A stretch of 64,000 nt of DNA, taken from positions 62,001-126,000 of the forward strand of contig NZ_JBGFFE010000004.1 in assembly GCF_041224415.1 (NCBI RefSeq), given 5' to 3'. Of the stretch, positions 25,991 through 35,850 are shown one piece after another. Each line of letters starts with the position of its first letter. Positions within the stretch are counted from its first letter, which is position 1. Source of the DNA: Clostridium_B lapidicellarium (GTDB lineage Bacteria > Bacillota > Clostridia > Clostridiales > Clostridiaceae). The notes under the pieces are model-generated. The model ran no database searches, was not told where the DNA came from, and worked only from the letters and a program-made list of their open reading frames with translations. The position numbers and the translations under genes are program-made.

Positions 25991-27020
25991 CGACTGTATT
26001 TATCAAAAGAAGTTCCAATTCAGTTTTTCCATCTAAAGAAAGGCTTTTCATATTTTTTTCCGTATTCAGACAAAGTCCTATGGATCTTTTAAGCTGTCTT
26101 AAGGTAAATTTTTTACTCTGCTGAACCATTATACTGTATCCATATCCTGATTTGATTTTTAACAGTTTCATGATCTCGGGCTTCTTTTTCCCTCTTTCCA
26201 GCAATAATTTGATCTTAAAAAGCATGCTGAACTGTCTCTCTATCATGGACAAAATATAGTTTGTTTTAGCACCGCTGTCCACAAGTTCATTCAGCAGATA
26301 AAGCGCTCTTTTTAAATTTTTATTCGAGATGGCATTCACCACATCAAAAATATCCTCTTCACTGCCGCTTAAAAACATTTTCTGGATGTCTTCTCTCTTT
26401 ATATCTCTGCCGCAGGTATAACAGCACAGCTTCTCCACTTCATTTTCTATTACACTGAGGTTGTTTCCTTCCATAAGATTGCAAAATATCCTGAGATCCA
26501 TCTTTCTTATGTTCTTACCCCTAATCTGAAAAAACTTTTGAACTTTGTTTTCCAGTTGATATCCTTTTATTTTATCGGCTTTAACCACACATATATCTTT
26601 ATCCAGGCTGTATATAATTCTGCCCGGTTTATCCCTTTTACTTTTAAATACACAGTAAAATATCAGAATGCATTGCTGCGGTACATTCTTCAAATAGCCC
26701 TTTATTTTTTTAAATTCACCGGAAAGTTTGCTCTTATAACCCCTTTCTTCTTCCATAAAAGAAGCTCTATACACAAGCACGACTTTCTTATCGCTCATAA
26801 AGGGAAGGGTTTCACAGGCATTTATCACGGCGTCGAAGTTTTCCAGTGAATTCCCATCAAATTTTACATAGTTCAAATCAATAAAATCGGGTTTCAATAC
26901 CCTTTTAATCAACAGCCTTATGTTCTCCCTCATAAGGAATTCATCATTTCCGCAGAATAGATAGCAATTTTCTATATGACCATTTTTCAAGTTTTTATTA
27001 AAAGCAGCTATATCAATCAC
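25986..27020 (-). CDS. holA: DNA polymerase III subunit delta
   Basis: HolA opens the sliding clamp as the wrench subunit of the clamp loader. The 344-residue protein has the delta-family N-terminal domain (NCYLFCGNDEFLMRENI) and C-terminal helices (NYILSMIERQFSMLFKIKLL). GTG start at 27020. The gene follows comEC by 35 bases, a pairing conserved across Firmicutes. Confidence 0.93.
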   Translation of the reverse strand: MIDIAAFNKNLKNGHIENCYLFCGNDEFLMRENIRLLIKRVLKPDFIDLNYVKFDGNSLENFDAVINACETLPFMSDKKVVLVYRASFMEEERGYKSKLSGEFKKIKGYLKNVPQQCILIFYCVFKSKRDKPGRIIYSLDKDICVVKADKIKGYQLENKVQKFFQIRGKNIRKMDLRIFCNLMEGNNLSVIENEVEKLCCYTCGRDIKREDIQKMFLSGSEEDIFDVVNAISNKNLKRALYLLNELVDSGAKTNYILSMIERQFSMLFKIKLLLERGKKKPEIMKLLKIKSGYGYSIMVQQSKKFTLRQLKRSIGLCLNTEKNMKSLSLDGKTELELLLINTVA

Positions 27021-27054
27021 CTTTGTTCACTTCCACCCTAATTATTATTGGTAA

Positions 27055-28767
27055 TCATCTGACTTTGAAGATCATATTAAACATTATAACATAGGAACTT
27101 CCCTTTTCCAGGGAATCTTTCATATTTGTCTTCTTATTACTCTTATCTAAAAAAAATTTAAATTTCCTGCTCCCAGAATCAAGTGTCATCTCCATGTTAT
27201 TCCCGGAGTTACCACTTATCTTCAAATAGGAACCACCGCCTAAATCATAGGCGAAATTCTCAGGCGGATTAGTTATAACTTTATTTATGGGCTGCTGCTT
27301 CTCGATGTCCCATATCCACCTGGCATCCAAACAATCATAATTGCATATCATAATCTTGTTCAGACCCTTTTCAATAAGAGCAGCTTCTCCGCTGGCCGCA
27401 TTTACAAAGGATATGCCGGTAAAAAATGCATATTCCTGAATTATTACAAACATCAAACATGCAGTAGGGATGTATTTGAATTTTCTATATCCTTTCCTGC
27501 ACATTACAACAGATGTAAATAACAAAATAGCTATCAGCCCATCTCTATAACTCAAATACATCACTTCAGGGCACAACTTCAGTGCAATTATACCTGCACC
27601 ATCCATCACAGTAAAGACAAAGCCGATGACTTTACACACATACTTGAACAGTATTTCACAGGAATACAGGCACAGTGCACCGTTCCCAAGCACAATTATT
27701 ATTGAAAACAGTGGAATTAAAAACAGATTGCCTAAAATAAATCCACAGCTGAAATTCTGTATCGTAAAAGCTATATATGGAATTGAAAAAATCTGAGAGC
27801 TAAGAGTCAAGCTTATACTTGATGCCAGTTTTTCAGGTAGTCTATATAACTTCCTAAATATATTCTTATTATACAAAAGTATGCCTAAGGTTGCCAAAAA
27901 AGATAGATCAAATCCTATATCCACTATATAATAAGGTTTAAATACAATTAAAACAAGGGCCGACAAAGCCAGAGAAGATATGCTGTCGTATTCCCTAAAA
28001 AATACATTTGCCAATTTAAATATAACTATCATTATAAATGATCTCATGGTTGCCGCCGCCATACCTGTAAAAAATGCATAGAGCAGAGATACAACTATGG
28101 CTATTCTGAGACCGACCGTATATTCCAGCACCATATACACAAGAGCCATGTGAAAACCTGAAACACTCACGGCGTGAACTATACCCAGTTCCTGAAAATC
28201 TTTCATCTGATCCTTGTCTATATAAGATGTTTCTCCGTAGCATAGAGCCATGACAAGAGCCGCCCTCTCCTTTCCAATCATATTTTTAAATCTCTCATGA
28301 AGATTTTTCTTGAATTCATAAGAGCGGCATACCAAGTCACTTTTGCAGTACTTGTATCCCGTCATATAATAATGCCCGATAATTCCCTTTTCAACATCGA
28401 AATCTCTTTTAAATCTACCCTCTGCCTCTACCCTCTGTCCTTCTTCCAGACCCTTGGTTTTACCCTCCAGTATAATTTTTCTGCCTTTAAAATCTCCTAT
28501 AAAATAATAGTTCTTAACACCCACAACTCTGATTTTTCCGGGGCTTTGAATATCTATGCCAAAATACATATAAAAGCTGAGTATTCCAAATAAAAAGAAC
28601 ATTACATTTATCATAAAAGCTTTAATTTCCAGCGTGAAAAATAATATTATAAGAAAAAAAGCAGCCATTATCGCTGCCGCTAAAATACTGTCTAAAAATA
28701 ACAGGGCAAATAAACATCCCAGGTACAAGGATACAGAATAAAATACCAAAGGCCTTTTCATGGTCAT
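27055..28767 (-). CDS. comEC: ComEC/Rec2-type DNA uptake channel with degenerate C-terminal domain
   Basis: ComEC forms the inner-membrane channel for single-stranded DNA in transformation. The DUF4131 region (about 20-150) and the Competence domain with multiple membrane helices and SGFHMALVYMV are present. Bacillus ComEC is near 776 residues and ends in a metallo-beta-lactamase domain; this protein is only 570. After residue 435 a segment (ISFVNAASGEAALIEKG) looks like the first strands of that domain but HxHxDH is absent. ATG 28767 follows GGAGGT. It lies between the P-type ATPase homologue and holA. Confidence 0.88.
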   Translation of the reverse strand: MTMKRPLVFYSVSLYLGCLFALLFLDSILAAAIMAAFFLIILFFTLEIKAFMINVMFFLFGILSFYMYFGIDIQSPGKIRVVGVKNYYFIGDFKGRKIILEGKTKGLEEGQRVEAEGRFKRDFDVEKGIIGHYYMTGYKYCKSDLVCRSYEFKKNLHERFKNMIGKERAALVMALCYGETSYIDKDQMKDFQELGIVHAVSVSGFHMALVYMVLEYTVGLRIAIVVSLLYAFFTGMAAATMRSFIMIVIFKLANVFFREYDSISSLALSALVLIVFKPYYIVDIGFDLSFLATLGILLYNKNIFRKLYRLPEKLASSISLTLSSQIFSIPYIAFTIQNFSCGFILGNLFLIPLFSIIIVLGNGALCLYSCEILFKYVCKVIGFVFTVMDGAGIIALKLCPEVMYLSYRDGLIAILLFTSVVMCRKGYRKFKYIPTACLMFVIIQEYAFFTGISFVNAASGEAALIEKGLNKIMICNYDCLDARWIWDIEKQQPINKVITNPPENFAYDLGGGSYLKISGNSGNNMEMTLDSGSRKFKFFLDKSNKKTNMKDSLEKGSSYVIMFNMIFKVR

Positions 28768-28824
28768 AATGATACCTCCATACAATGCAGTTCGATATTA
28801 TCATATTTGCCTAAAAATAACTTA

Positions 28825-31413
28825 TTAATCATATTGATTTTTGTGGAATTTGATGTTTACACATAAAACAGTCCATATCAGCACGCATACAAAAAGTATC
28901 TCCCAATAGACCAAATTGAACATAATCAAGAACCTGCCCGCAATAAAAGTTACGGCCAATTGCAAAATAATATTTACAACCGTAATTATATTTGAAATCT
29001 TATTTTGAAAAAATTTTTTATTGGAAAAACTGTATACAAATATTGAGGCACAGAAATTCAAAATTGAAATGGAGGTCAAAAATGAAAACTTACTCTGCCA
29101 CAGATCGGACACATACAAGGATATAAAAGACAAAACTCCCATGGAAAATCCTCCAAGCAAAATAAATCCCCAATTTTCTCCTATTATATCCCTGTCAATC
29201 GTAGATGGTATATAATCACCGTCCTCATCTTTATATTGATTCATGAGAGACAAAGCCGACAAAAACATGACAACACAGTTAAACCAAAGAGATTCCATTA
29301 CAACATATCGGGAAGTATCAAAACCATATAAAAAAAGCATTGACAAAAATACTGCAAGTCCTGTACAGCAGCTTATAATATATACAATTATCTTTTTTAT
29401 CATATTCATAATTTTTCTTGAATTCTCTATGGTCTTTAAAAATCCCATAAAATCCATATCCTTAACAAATATATCACATAATTTCTTTACTATTTTACTC
29501 TTGGTGTTGGTTATACCCACATTTGATATCTTAAGTGCAGGCAAGTCCGTAAGTTTCCATCCCGTTATAGCTGTTATATAACCATAACTTTTCAATGCCC
29601 TTATTATTTTAACTTTATGTTTGGAACTTATTCTGGAAAAGAAGATTATTTTTTCTCCAATACGATCAAACTCCTCATCCGTCATATTGTCCATTTCAAC
29701 TCCGGAAATTGTCTGGTAAATTCTAGATGCAATGTTCATTTTCTTACCTACGGCCAGAGCTGTAAGCTTACTGTCATCCGTAATGATAACAGGTTTTATT
29801 GAAAGAGACAGTGCCTTTTTTACGGAATCCGATGCATTTTCCTTTAACATATTGTCGAAACCAATCAATCCCACAAAGATCAAATTGCTCTCGATATTTT
29901 CCTTTATACTTGGTTCATAATTAAAATTCCTATAGGCAAATGCCTCGACATACAAGCCTTCGTTGGACATGCTAATGTCGGCATTCCTTATAGATTCCAT
30001 ATCTTCTTCCGTTATTTCCATTTCCAAACCGTTCTTCAATATATGTGTACATCTGCTCAAAATAGAATCCGTAGCCCCTTTAACATGAGCTCTATACTTC
30101 TTGTCCATCTTATTTACAGTGGTAGTTATACGTCTTTCACTGTCAAACAAAATTTCAAATACCCTGCCGTATTTTTTATCCAGTTCCTTTTTATATACGC
30201 CGTTTCTAGCTCCAAACCTTATAAGAGAGGCTTCCACTAAATTTTTTACCCAGTTTTCCCCGTTTGTCTTCACAGATTTTACATCATTGCATAAAAGCCC
30301 TATATTTATCATTCTATACAGGCTTTCACCCATGCCGTCTCTCAAAGTTTCTCCATTTATATCCACGATGCCATTACTCCCATAGGCCTTTACTATTCTC
30401 ATTTTGTTTTTGGAAAAAGCTCCTACCTTATCTGTACAAATTGCTGAAACTTTTGAAAACTTTTCCACACTCAGCAGATCCTTAAAAATCATATCCTCTT
30501 TTTTGAACTTTTTTAGCAAAATCACTCCCACAAGAGAAATTACAGCAATCATTACCTGGGGAATAATACTTAAAAATAAAACTGCCATTGTCTTTACAAC
30601 ACGGTAAATATTTATGCCGAATGTAAAATCCATAAGTATGCCGATTGCCAAAGCACAAATTACCGACAAAAGGCTAAAAGCATTCATAACCCTATTTATT
30701 CTCGAGCCAAAAAATTCCCTTTTTTCTTCACTTTCAAGCAAAAGTTTTATTATATTAGCCACCTGGGTATCCATACCAACTGCTGTAACTATTCCCGTAC
30801 CATCACCATCTGCTATATAGGAAGATTTGAAAAGCATATTTTTCATATCAGAAAGTGATGGTTCCCGATCATCTATTTTGAATTCATATTTTTCAACTAA
30901 AAAATTTTCTCCTGTAACAGAACACTCATTTACTTTCAAATCATTGCTTTCAACAATTCTCATATCCGCAGGTACACCTTCACCCCTGCCAATTATAACT
31001 ATATCTCCTACTACAAGTTCTCCAGAAGGTATTCTCATAGTCCGCCCGTCTCTTATTACTCTCGCCGCCCCTGAATTCAATTTTTGCAGTTCCCTTATAC
31101 CTTTTTCTCTTTTATACTGCTCCAAGACTGTAAAAAATATATTTAAAAAGATGATAGCCAAAGATATAATCCCATAGTTTCCAATACCTGAATATATAAA
31201 CAAAACTGTACAAAATATCAGCAACAATACCCATATTTCCTTAAGCTGCTTAAGTATAAGGTAAAATAAGCTCTTGGTTTCCGGCATGATGATTTCATTT
31301 TTTCCGTATTTTTCTCTAAGAGGCTTTATCTGCTCTTCATCCAGTCCATAATATGTATCACTGTTTAGTTCTTTAACTACTTCACTCCACGGATATTTGT
31401 ACCATTCAATCAT
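28825..31413 (-). CDS. P-type (P2-like) ATPase homologue with degenerate catalytic motifs
   Basis: 862 residues with the full P2-type ATPase layout: N-terminal cation-ATPase domain, M1-M2, actuator, M3-M4, P and N domains, then about six C-terminal helices. Numbered from ATG 31413, the motifs are changed: TGES is TGEN (167-170), PEGL is PQVM (285-288), DKTGTLT is DKVGAFS (328-334), TGD is TDD (545-547) and TGDGVNDAPALK is TGWKLTDLPALK (617-628). KGA (445-447) is kept, and so is the phosphorylatable Asp328. M5 and M6 lack the usual acidic or Asn ion ligands. The start follows AGGAGGG. The frame is intact. It is 57 bases upstream of comEC in the same direction. Confidence 0.88.
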   Translation of the reverse strand: MIEWYKYPWSEVVKELNSDTYYGLDEEQIKPLREKYGKNEIIMPETKSLFYLILKQLKEIWVLLLIFCTVLFIYSGIGNYGIISLAIIFLNIFFTVLEQYKREKGIRELQKLNSGAARVIRDGRTMRIPSGELVVGDIVIIGRGEGVPADMRIVESNDLKVNECSVTGENFLVEKYEFKIDDREPSLSDMKNMLFKSSYIADGDGTGIVTAVGMDTQVANIIKLLLESEEKREFFGSRINRVMNAFSLLSVICALAIGILMDFTFGINIYRVVKTMAVLFLSIIPQVMIAVISLVGVILLKKFKKEDMIFKDLLSVEKFSKVSAICTDKVGAFSKNKMRIVKAYGSNGIVDINGETLRDGMGESLYRMINIGLLCNDVKSVKTNGENWVKNLVEASLIRFGARNGVYKKELDKKYGRVFEILFDSERRITTTVNKMDKKYRAHVKGATDSILSRCTHILKNGLEMEITEEDMESIRNADISMSNEGLYVEAFAYRNFNYEPSIKENIESNLIFVGLIGFDNMLKENASDSVKKALSLSIKPVIITDDSKLTALAVGKKMNIASRIYQTISGVEMDNMTDEEFDRIGEKIIFFSRISSKHKVKIIRALKSYGYITAITGWKLTDLPALKISNVGITNTKSKIVKKLCDIFVKDMDFMGFLKTIENSRKIMNMIKKIIVYIISCCTGLAVFLSMLFLYGFDTSRYVVMESLWFNCVVMFLSALSLMNQYKDEDGDYIPSTIDRDIIGENWGFILLGGFSMGVLSFISLYVSDLWQSKFSFLTSISILNFCASIFVYSFSNKKFFQNKISNIITVVNIILQLAVTFIAGRFLIMFNLVYWEILFVCVLIWTVLCVNIKFHKNQYD

Positions 31414-31536
31414 ATATCTATAAACCCTCCTATCAAACAATTGCAGGTTTGAAGCTTGATTTAATACTGAATAGACAAGTGCAGCTTTAAATAAAAAACA
31501 TTACGTACATAAATATCGTATTTATAAAAATTAACT

Positions 31537-32691
31537 TTATACATTCCCTTTCTGACAATAGTAATTATCTATAAATGAGTTATTGGGTCCATTAATTTTC
31601 TTTTTATGGAAACTAAAATTTTCTTTAACTCCTGTAACATATCTGCTAAACGGAATAAATCCAACGATGTAAAAAATACAGGAAGTTACGAACACCGTCA
31701 GTATCAGAAGAATCAGAGGCGAATAAAAATATTTTGTCTGATGTATGCTGTTGGCAAAATGCTGGAGCACCACTATGTGAAATAAATAAGATGGGAAGGA
31801 ATACCTGGCTATAAATTTAAAGAAGCCGCAAAGTAATTTCTTCTTTACAATATATAATGAAAGCACATAAAATGACATCATACACAGAATACCATTTGCT
31901 ACATCAATTTCACAATTGAATTTATCATATATGAAAAAATTGTCTCCAAATAAATTTATGCTTCTGCAATACACTGTCCCTGCAACAAACATATACAGTG
32001 CAATAATTACCTTTCCGTATTTCAGAGCCATATTCTTGAACTTTCTATAACCAAGTATTGCATAAACACCTATTACAAAATATAAAAACCAGGCTGCAGG
32101 GGATACGTTTATAAATTTCTGCTGAAGTTCTGTAGGATTCCCAAATATGAGCTTGCCCAAAAAGCTGCAAATATCATCGTTGTTTTCAAGTACAAATATA
32201 TAGGCAGCACTGTACAATAAAAGAAAATTTCTCTTGAATGCATGGGATTTTTTGCGCACTACCCTTGTGATAAAAATTATTGCCGGAAAATAAGCATAAA
32301 TTCTAATAGCCATACCCATATACCAGAGGTGATATGCTGCATTTCCCGTAACAATTTGTCCAAAAATATTTTTTAATTTTCCCCAATCCTTTAGCAGGTA
32401 TATGTCCAATATAGAAAAAATTATATACGGTATGAGTAAGAATTTCACCTTTTTTATATAAAATGATTTCCAATGAAATTTATCGATATAGGTGTATATA
32501 AGTGTCATGCCCATCAATACCAAAAATATTTTAACTGCAGGTTGTGCAATTATATAAATAGCTCTTGATAAAACCATACTGCCGTATGATATGCCTTTCG
32601 AATAGGAATACCCTCCTATTGTATGTTGAACTACAACCATGAGAAATGCAATACCCCTCAATACATCAAGTTCTACAAGTCTTTTCTTCAT
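31537..32691 (-). CDS. Acyltransferase family 3 membrane protein
   Basis: An integral membrane acyltransferase (Acyl_transf_3), 384 residues with about ten membrane helices. The N-terminus RLVELDVLRGIAFLMVVVQH has the conserved Arg and His of the family. Members O-acylate sugars, peptidoglycan or exopolysaccharides; nothing nearby tells the substrate. ATG 32691 is preferred over TTG 32697 because GAGGT is 7 bases upstream. A leader hairpin with a T-rich tail precedes the gene. Confidence 0.85.
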   Translation of the reverse strand: MKKRLVELDVLRGIAFLMVVVQHTIGGYSYSKGISYGSMVLSRAIYIIAQPAVKIFLVLMGMTLIYTYIDKFHWKSFYIKKVKFLLIPYIIFSILDIYLLKDWGKLKNIFGQIVTGNAAYHLWYMGMAIRIYAYFPAIIFITRVVRKKSHAFKRNFLLLYSAAYIFVLENNDDICSFLGKLIFGNPTELQQKFINVSPAAWFLYFVIGVYAILGYRKFKNMALKYGKVIIALYMFVAGTVYCRSINLFGDNFFIYDKFNCEIDVANGILCMMSFYVLSLYIVKKKLLCGFFKFIARYSFPSYLFHIVVLQHFANSIHQTKYFYSPLILLILTVFVTSCIFYIVGFIPFSRYVTGVKENFSFHKKKINGPNNSFIDNYYCQKGNV

Positions 32692-32718
32692 CTGCAATAC
32701 CTCACTTATAACAAATAA

Positions 32719-32761
32719 AAGAGTGTTGCAATACTACTTAAAACAGTAATGCAGCACTCTT
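32719..32761 (-). terminator. Leader hairpin upstream of the acyltransferase gene
   Basis: A 16-position stem with one mismatch and one wobble (AAGAGTG.TGCA.TACT type), followed on the minus strand by TTTATTTGTT, ends 27 bases before the acyltransferase ATG. It could be the end of an upstream transcript or an attenuator for this gene. Confidence 0.5.
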
Positions 32762-32934
32762 CTTCAATTTTAATAAAATGCTTGTTTTATATATGTTAAT
32801 CTTTTTATTTCATTCTGTCAATATTTACTGTCCCAGTTCAAATACAATTTTTATTTCTATGATTTAAAGGAAATGTAAAACAAAATATTTAATACTTCAT
32901 TAGATAAATACAATGTTAAAGGAAAGGTGATATT

Positions 32935-33837
32935 ATGAAGTTTATAATTTTTAAACATGACAGAGGCGAAAAAAAGCTTGGAATGTACAGTAAAAGCATG
33001 GAAAATATAATTGATCTCGGCAGTATAAAGCTCAAGGGTCAGTATAAAAACATGAAGGATCTTATAGAAAACCTGAAGGATGAAGATATTGAAAAATTAA
33101 AATATATATACAATGATTCAGATTACCCCAAAAACAGTGTATATGACAAATCCAATGTCACAATAGCCGCACCTATAGGAAAAACGGAAAGCGATGTAAT
33201 ATGTCTGGGCCTCAATTATATAGACCATGTAAAAGAAACTGCCAAAAGTTTTAAAGATGATTCTATAGATATTCCTGAACATCCTGTATATTTTTCAAAG
33301 AGGGCTGTTAGTCCAATAGGTCCGGGAGATTTTATAGACAGTCATTCAGATATTACCAATCAATTGGATTATGAAGTTGAGTTGGCGGTAATAATAGGGA
33401 AAGAAGGAACTAACATACCGAAAGAAAGGGCTGAGAACCATATATTTGGATATACTATTATGAATGATATAAGTGCAAGAGATATTCAACAAAAACATGT
33501 CCAGTGGTATAGAGGAAAGAGCCTTGATACATTTACTTCATTTGGACCATGTGTAGTCTACAAGGACGAAATCAAATTTCCTGTAGAATTGAATCTTTGC
33601 AGCAGAGTAAATGGAGAGCTTAGGCAGAATTCCAATACAAGGAATTTCATATTTGACATTCCCACTATAATAAATGAGCTGTCCTCAGGAATGACATTGA
33701 GGCCGGGAGATATCATAGCAACTGGGACCCCATCAGGGGTTGGCATGGGATTCAATCCTTCAAGATTCCTAAAAAAAGGCGATATTGTAGAGTGTGAGGT
33801 TGAAAATATAGGTATCCTTAGAAACAAAGTTATTTAA
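32935..33837 (+). CDS. Fumarylacetoacetate hydrolase family protein
   Basis: A 300-residue FAH-fold protein. The metal-binding acidic pattern is clear: DYEVELAVIIGK, then NDISARD and TGTPSGVGMG. Members hydrolyse or decarboxylate beta-diketo or acylpyruvate acids. The first 60 residues are a small N-terminal domain common in this family. Single plus-strand gene with GGAAAGGTGAT upstream; its stop lies 4 bases from the stop of the convergent flavoprotein gene. The exact substrate is unknown. Confidence 0.9.
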   Translation: MKFIIFKHDRGEKKLGMYSKSMENIIDLGSIKLKGQYKNMKDLIENLKDEDIEKLKYIYNDSDYPKNSVYDKSNVTIAAPIGKTESDVICLGLNYIDHVKETAKSFKDDSIDIPEHPVYFSKRAVSPIGPGDFIDSHSDITNQLDYEVELAVIIGKEGTNIPKERAENHIFGYTIMNDISARDIQQKHVQWYRGKSLDTFTSFGPCVVYKDEIKFPVELNLCSRVNGELRQNSNTRNFIFDIPTIINELSSGMTLRPGDIIATGTPSGVGMGFNPSRFLKKGDIVECEVENIGILRNKVI

Positions 33838-33841
33838 AACA

Positions 33842-35449
33842 TTATCCCCGGGCAACTTTTGCCGGATACCAGCTCGCAAACCACTTTGTAAAAATACCCA
33901 TGATCACAGGTGCAATTGAATTTACAAGACCGGTATAGCTGGATAAGGTACTTTCCATTAAGAAATAAGTAAAAAGGGCAATTATTAAAAAAAGCACACC
34001 CCAAGCTGCAGTCAAAATCCTGTTTGTCTTCAAAAAAAGCGGGTTTTGAAAGTCATCCTCCCCATTGTAATCATTACATGAATAATATGCAGTAAGGGGT
34101 ATTCTGCCCCCACAGGACAATATCCACATAAGCCCAAATACAATATATGAAAGACAGAGCAGAGGTATTGAACTCACCCCGAGCACTGCCAGAATACTCA
34201 AAATGCACACCAATGGTATACTCATTTTATCGTAAATTGTAAGTTTAAACTTATATGACAAAAGAGGTATAACAGAACAAAAGACAATTCCTGCAGCACC
34301 TCCCCAAACCTCGTTTATAGGAATTACCACCCAAAATACTATCCACTGAAACAGAATCAGGGCCATATTTGTTTTATTTTCCACAGGTCTCCTTTCAGCC
34401 GTTTTCCTTTTTGTCCCAAAATAGGCATCCATTTTAAGCATCGTGTTGAAATCACCCAGCACCCTGTACTGCTTTTTCATCAGAGCCTCCGCCCCATTGA
34501 CCCTTCCCTCCGAAATCTTTTCCCAAAGTTCAAAAGTCGTCTCAATTCTGGTTGTATATGGAGCAAAATTCTCAATATTGACAGTACATTTCTGCTTTCC
34601 CAGACAAAGTTGATAAGTTTTATCGATATCCGTAAAATATATTTCAACTAGAATATCTTTCGTGTAGCTTTCAGGATTGTATACAGCCGCCATCTGTTTT
34701 ATAAAATTATAAGCTCTGTCCTGCGGCAGTTTTCCCTGTGAAGAATCCCCTTCTGAAATATTCCAGCTGGCATTTGCCATTTCCACAAAAACATCAGGAG
34801 GATACAGCAATTCACTAAGTTTATTCCGCGTGTTACTGTCAATGACACCACTGCCTGCAAATTCCCTACCTGCCTGTTTTACATAAGACAGATACTCTGA
34901 AATTTTTCCTTCAAGCTGCGGGACATGAAGTAATTCTCCCTCAGGGCAAATTATTTTTGACAGTTTGCCGCCAAACAGTATCTCAAACTGTTTAAAAAGA
35001 GCATCATAGTTATTCTTAACACTGTAAAATCCGCAGGTAGAAATGAGAATATATTTTTGATCTGACAGGTCATACCGGGGCGGGTGCCCACTGGTTCCAT
35101 CTTTTTTCAGATCCATGTATGGAAGATTAGTGGGAAGCATACGATCAAGAAAAGCCTTGATTTTTGACGGCATTCCAAAATAGTAAAGCGGAAAACTCCA
35201 GATGACAATATCTGATACCACATACTTTTCTATGAGTTGTTCCATATCATCTTTTATTATGCATTTACCCGGAGTTTTGGTCCAGCAGTTAAAACATCCC
35301 CTGCAGTGTTCTATATTTTTTTTGTCGATATTCACTATATCCACATTGCAATTTTTGACTTTCTCAAGCCCATCCAAAAAAGCTCTAGTTATCCTTAGTG
35401 TATTGCTTTTTTCTCCTTTTGGGCTGCCATTGAGCACAAGAACATTCAT
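33842..35449 (-). CDS. Flavodoxin/FMN-reductase, SCP2-like and polytopic membrane domain fusion
   Basis: 535 residues in three parts. Residues 1-200 are an NADPH-dependent FMN reductase fold (NGSPKGEKSNT phosphate loop) with CRGCFNC (Cys49, 52, 55). Residues about 263-345 resemble an SCP2 lipid-binding domain (ISEGRVNGAEALMKKQYRVLGD). Residues 361-535 contain about six membrane helices. A redox flavoprotein tethered to the membrane with a sterol-carrier-like module suggests a lipophilic or quinone-like substrate; this is inference. ATG 35449 with GGAGG upstream. Confidence 0.8.
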   Translation of the reverse strand: MNVLVLNGSPKGEKSNTLRITRAFLDGLEKVKNCNVDIVNIDKKNIEHCRGCFNCWTKTPGKCIIKDDMEQLIEKYVVSDIVIWSFPLYYFGMPSKIKAFLDRMLPTNLPYMDLKKDGTSGHPPRYDLSDQKYILISTCGFYSVKNNYDALFKQFEILFGGKLSKIICPEGELLHVPQLEGKISEYLSYVKQAGREFAGSGVIDSNTRNKLSELLYPPDVFVEMANASWNISEGDSSQGKLPQDRAYNFIKQMAAVYNPESYTKDILVEIYFTDIDKTYQLCLGKQKCTVNIENFAPYTTRIETTFELWEKISEGRVNGAEALMKKQYRVLGDFNTMLKMDAYFGTKRKTAERRPVENKTNMALILFQWIVFWVVIPINEVWGGAAGIVFCSVIPLLSYKFKLTIYDKMSIPLVCILSILAVLGVSSIPLLCLSYIVFGLMWILSCGGRIPLTAYYSCNDYNGEDDFQNPLFLKTNRILTAAWGVLFLIIALFTYFLMESTLSSYTGLVNSIAPVIMGIFTKWFASWYPAKVARG

Positions 35450-35627
35450 GTTATTATAACCTCCAATTTAGACAATGCACAGTTTTTCACATTGCCAATT
35501 TCAGCCTAACTGTGCTCCTAATTATACAAAACCAGACGCATGATTGCACTATAAATTTTAAAAAATTAACCGTAATTAACTATTATTTAACATTAATCGA
35601 CTTTTCTAATTGAATCATAAACGGTAC

Positions 35628-35840
35628 CTAGTTCCCTATAAGCAGGTCCAAAATATTCCATCCGCTTGAGGACTGAGCCTTATACAGCTCTGTATATCCG
35701 CATCTCCTGCAGGTTATTGTGACAAATCTCTTATTCTGCACATCAAATATCTTTGCAAAATTTCCTCCTGTTGCTTGAAATTGATCGGACTCATATTCCC
35801 TTCCGCCACATTTTGGGCAGACATATTGTATCTTTTCCAT
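35628..35840 (-). CDS. Small zinc-ribbon protein
   Basis: 70 residues with two CxxC pairs, CPKC near residue 9 and CRRC near residue 45, forming a zinc ribbon of the predicted nucleic-acid-binding type (COG3478-like). It follows the CMD-family gene by 10 bases with AGGAGG before its ATG, so the two are cotranscribed. Function unknown. Confidence 0.8.
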   Translation of the reverse strand: MEKIQYVCPKCGGREYESDQFQATGGNFAKIFDVQNKRFVTITCRRCGYTELYKAQSSSGWNILDLLIGN

Positions 35841-35850
35841 ATTAATCCTC

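Noticed and set aside
35477..35515. 8-bp inverted repeat GCACAGTT/AACTGTGC upstream of the flavoprotein fusion
   Set aside because: The loop is long (23 bases) and there is no T run or known operator; support is too weak for a feature.
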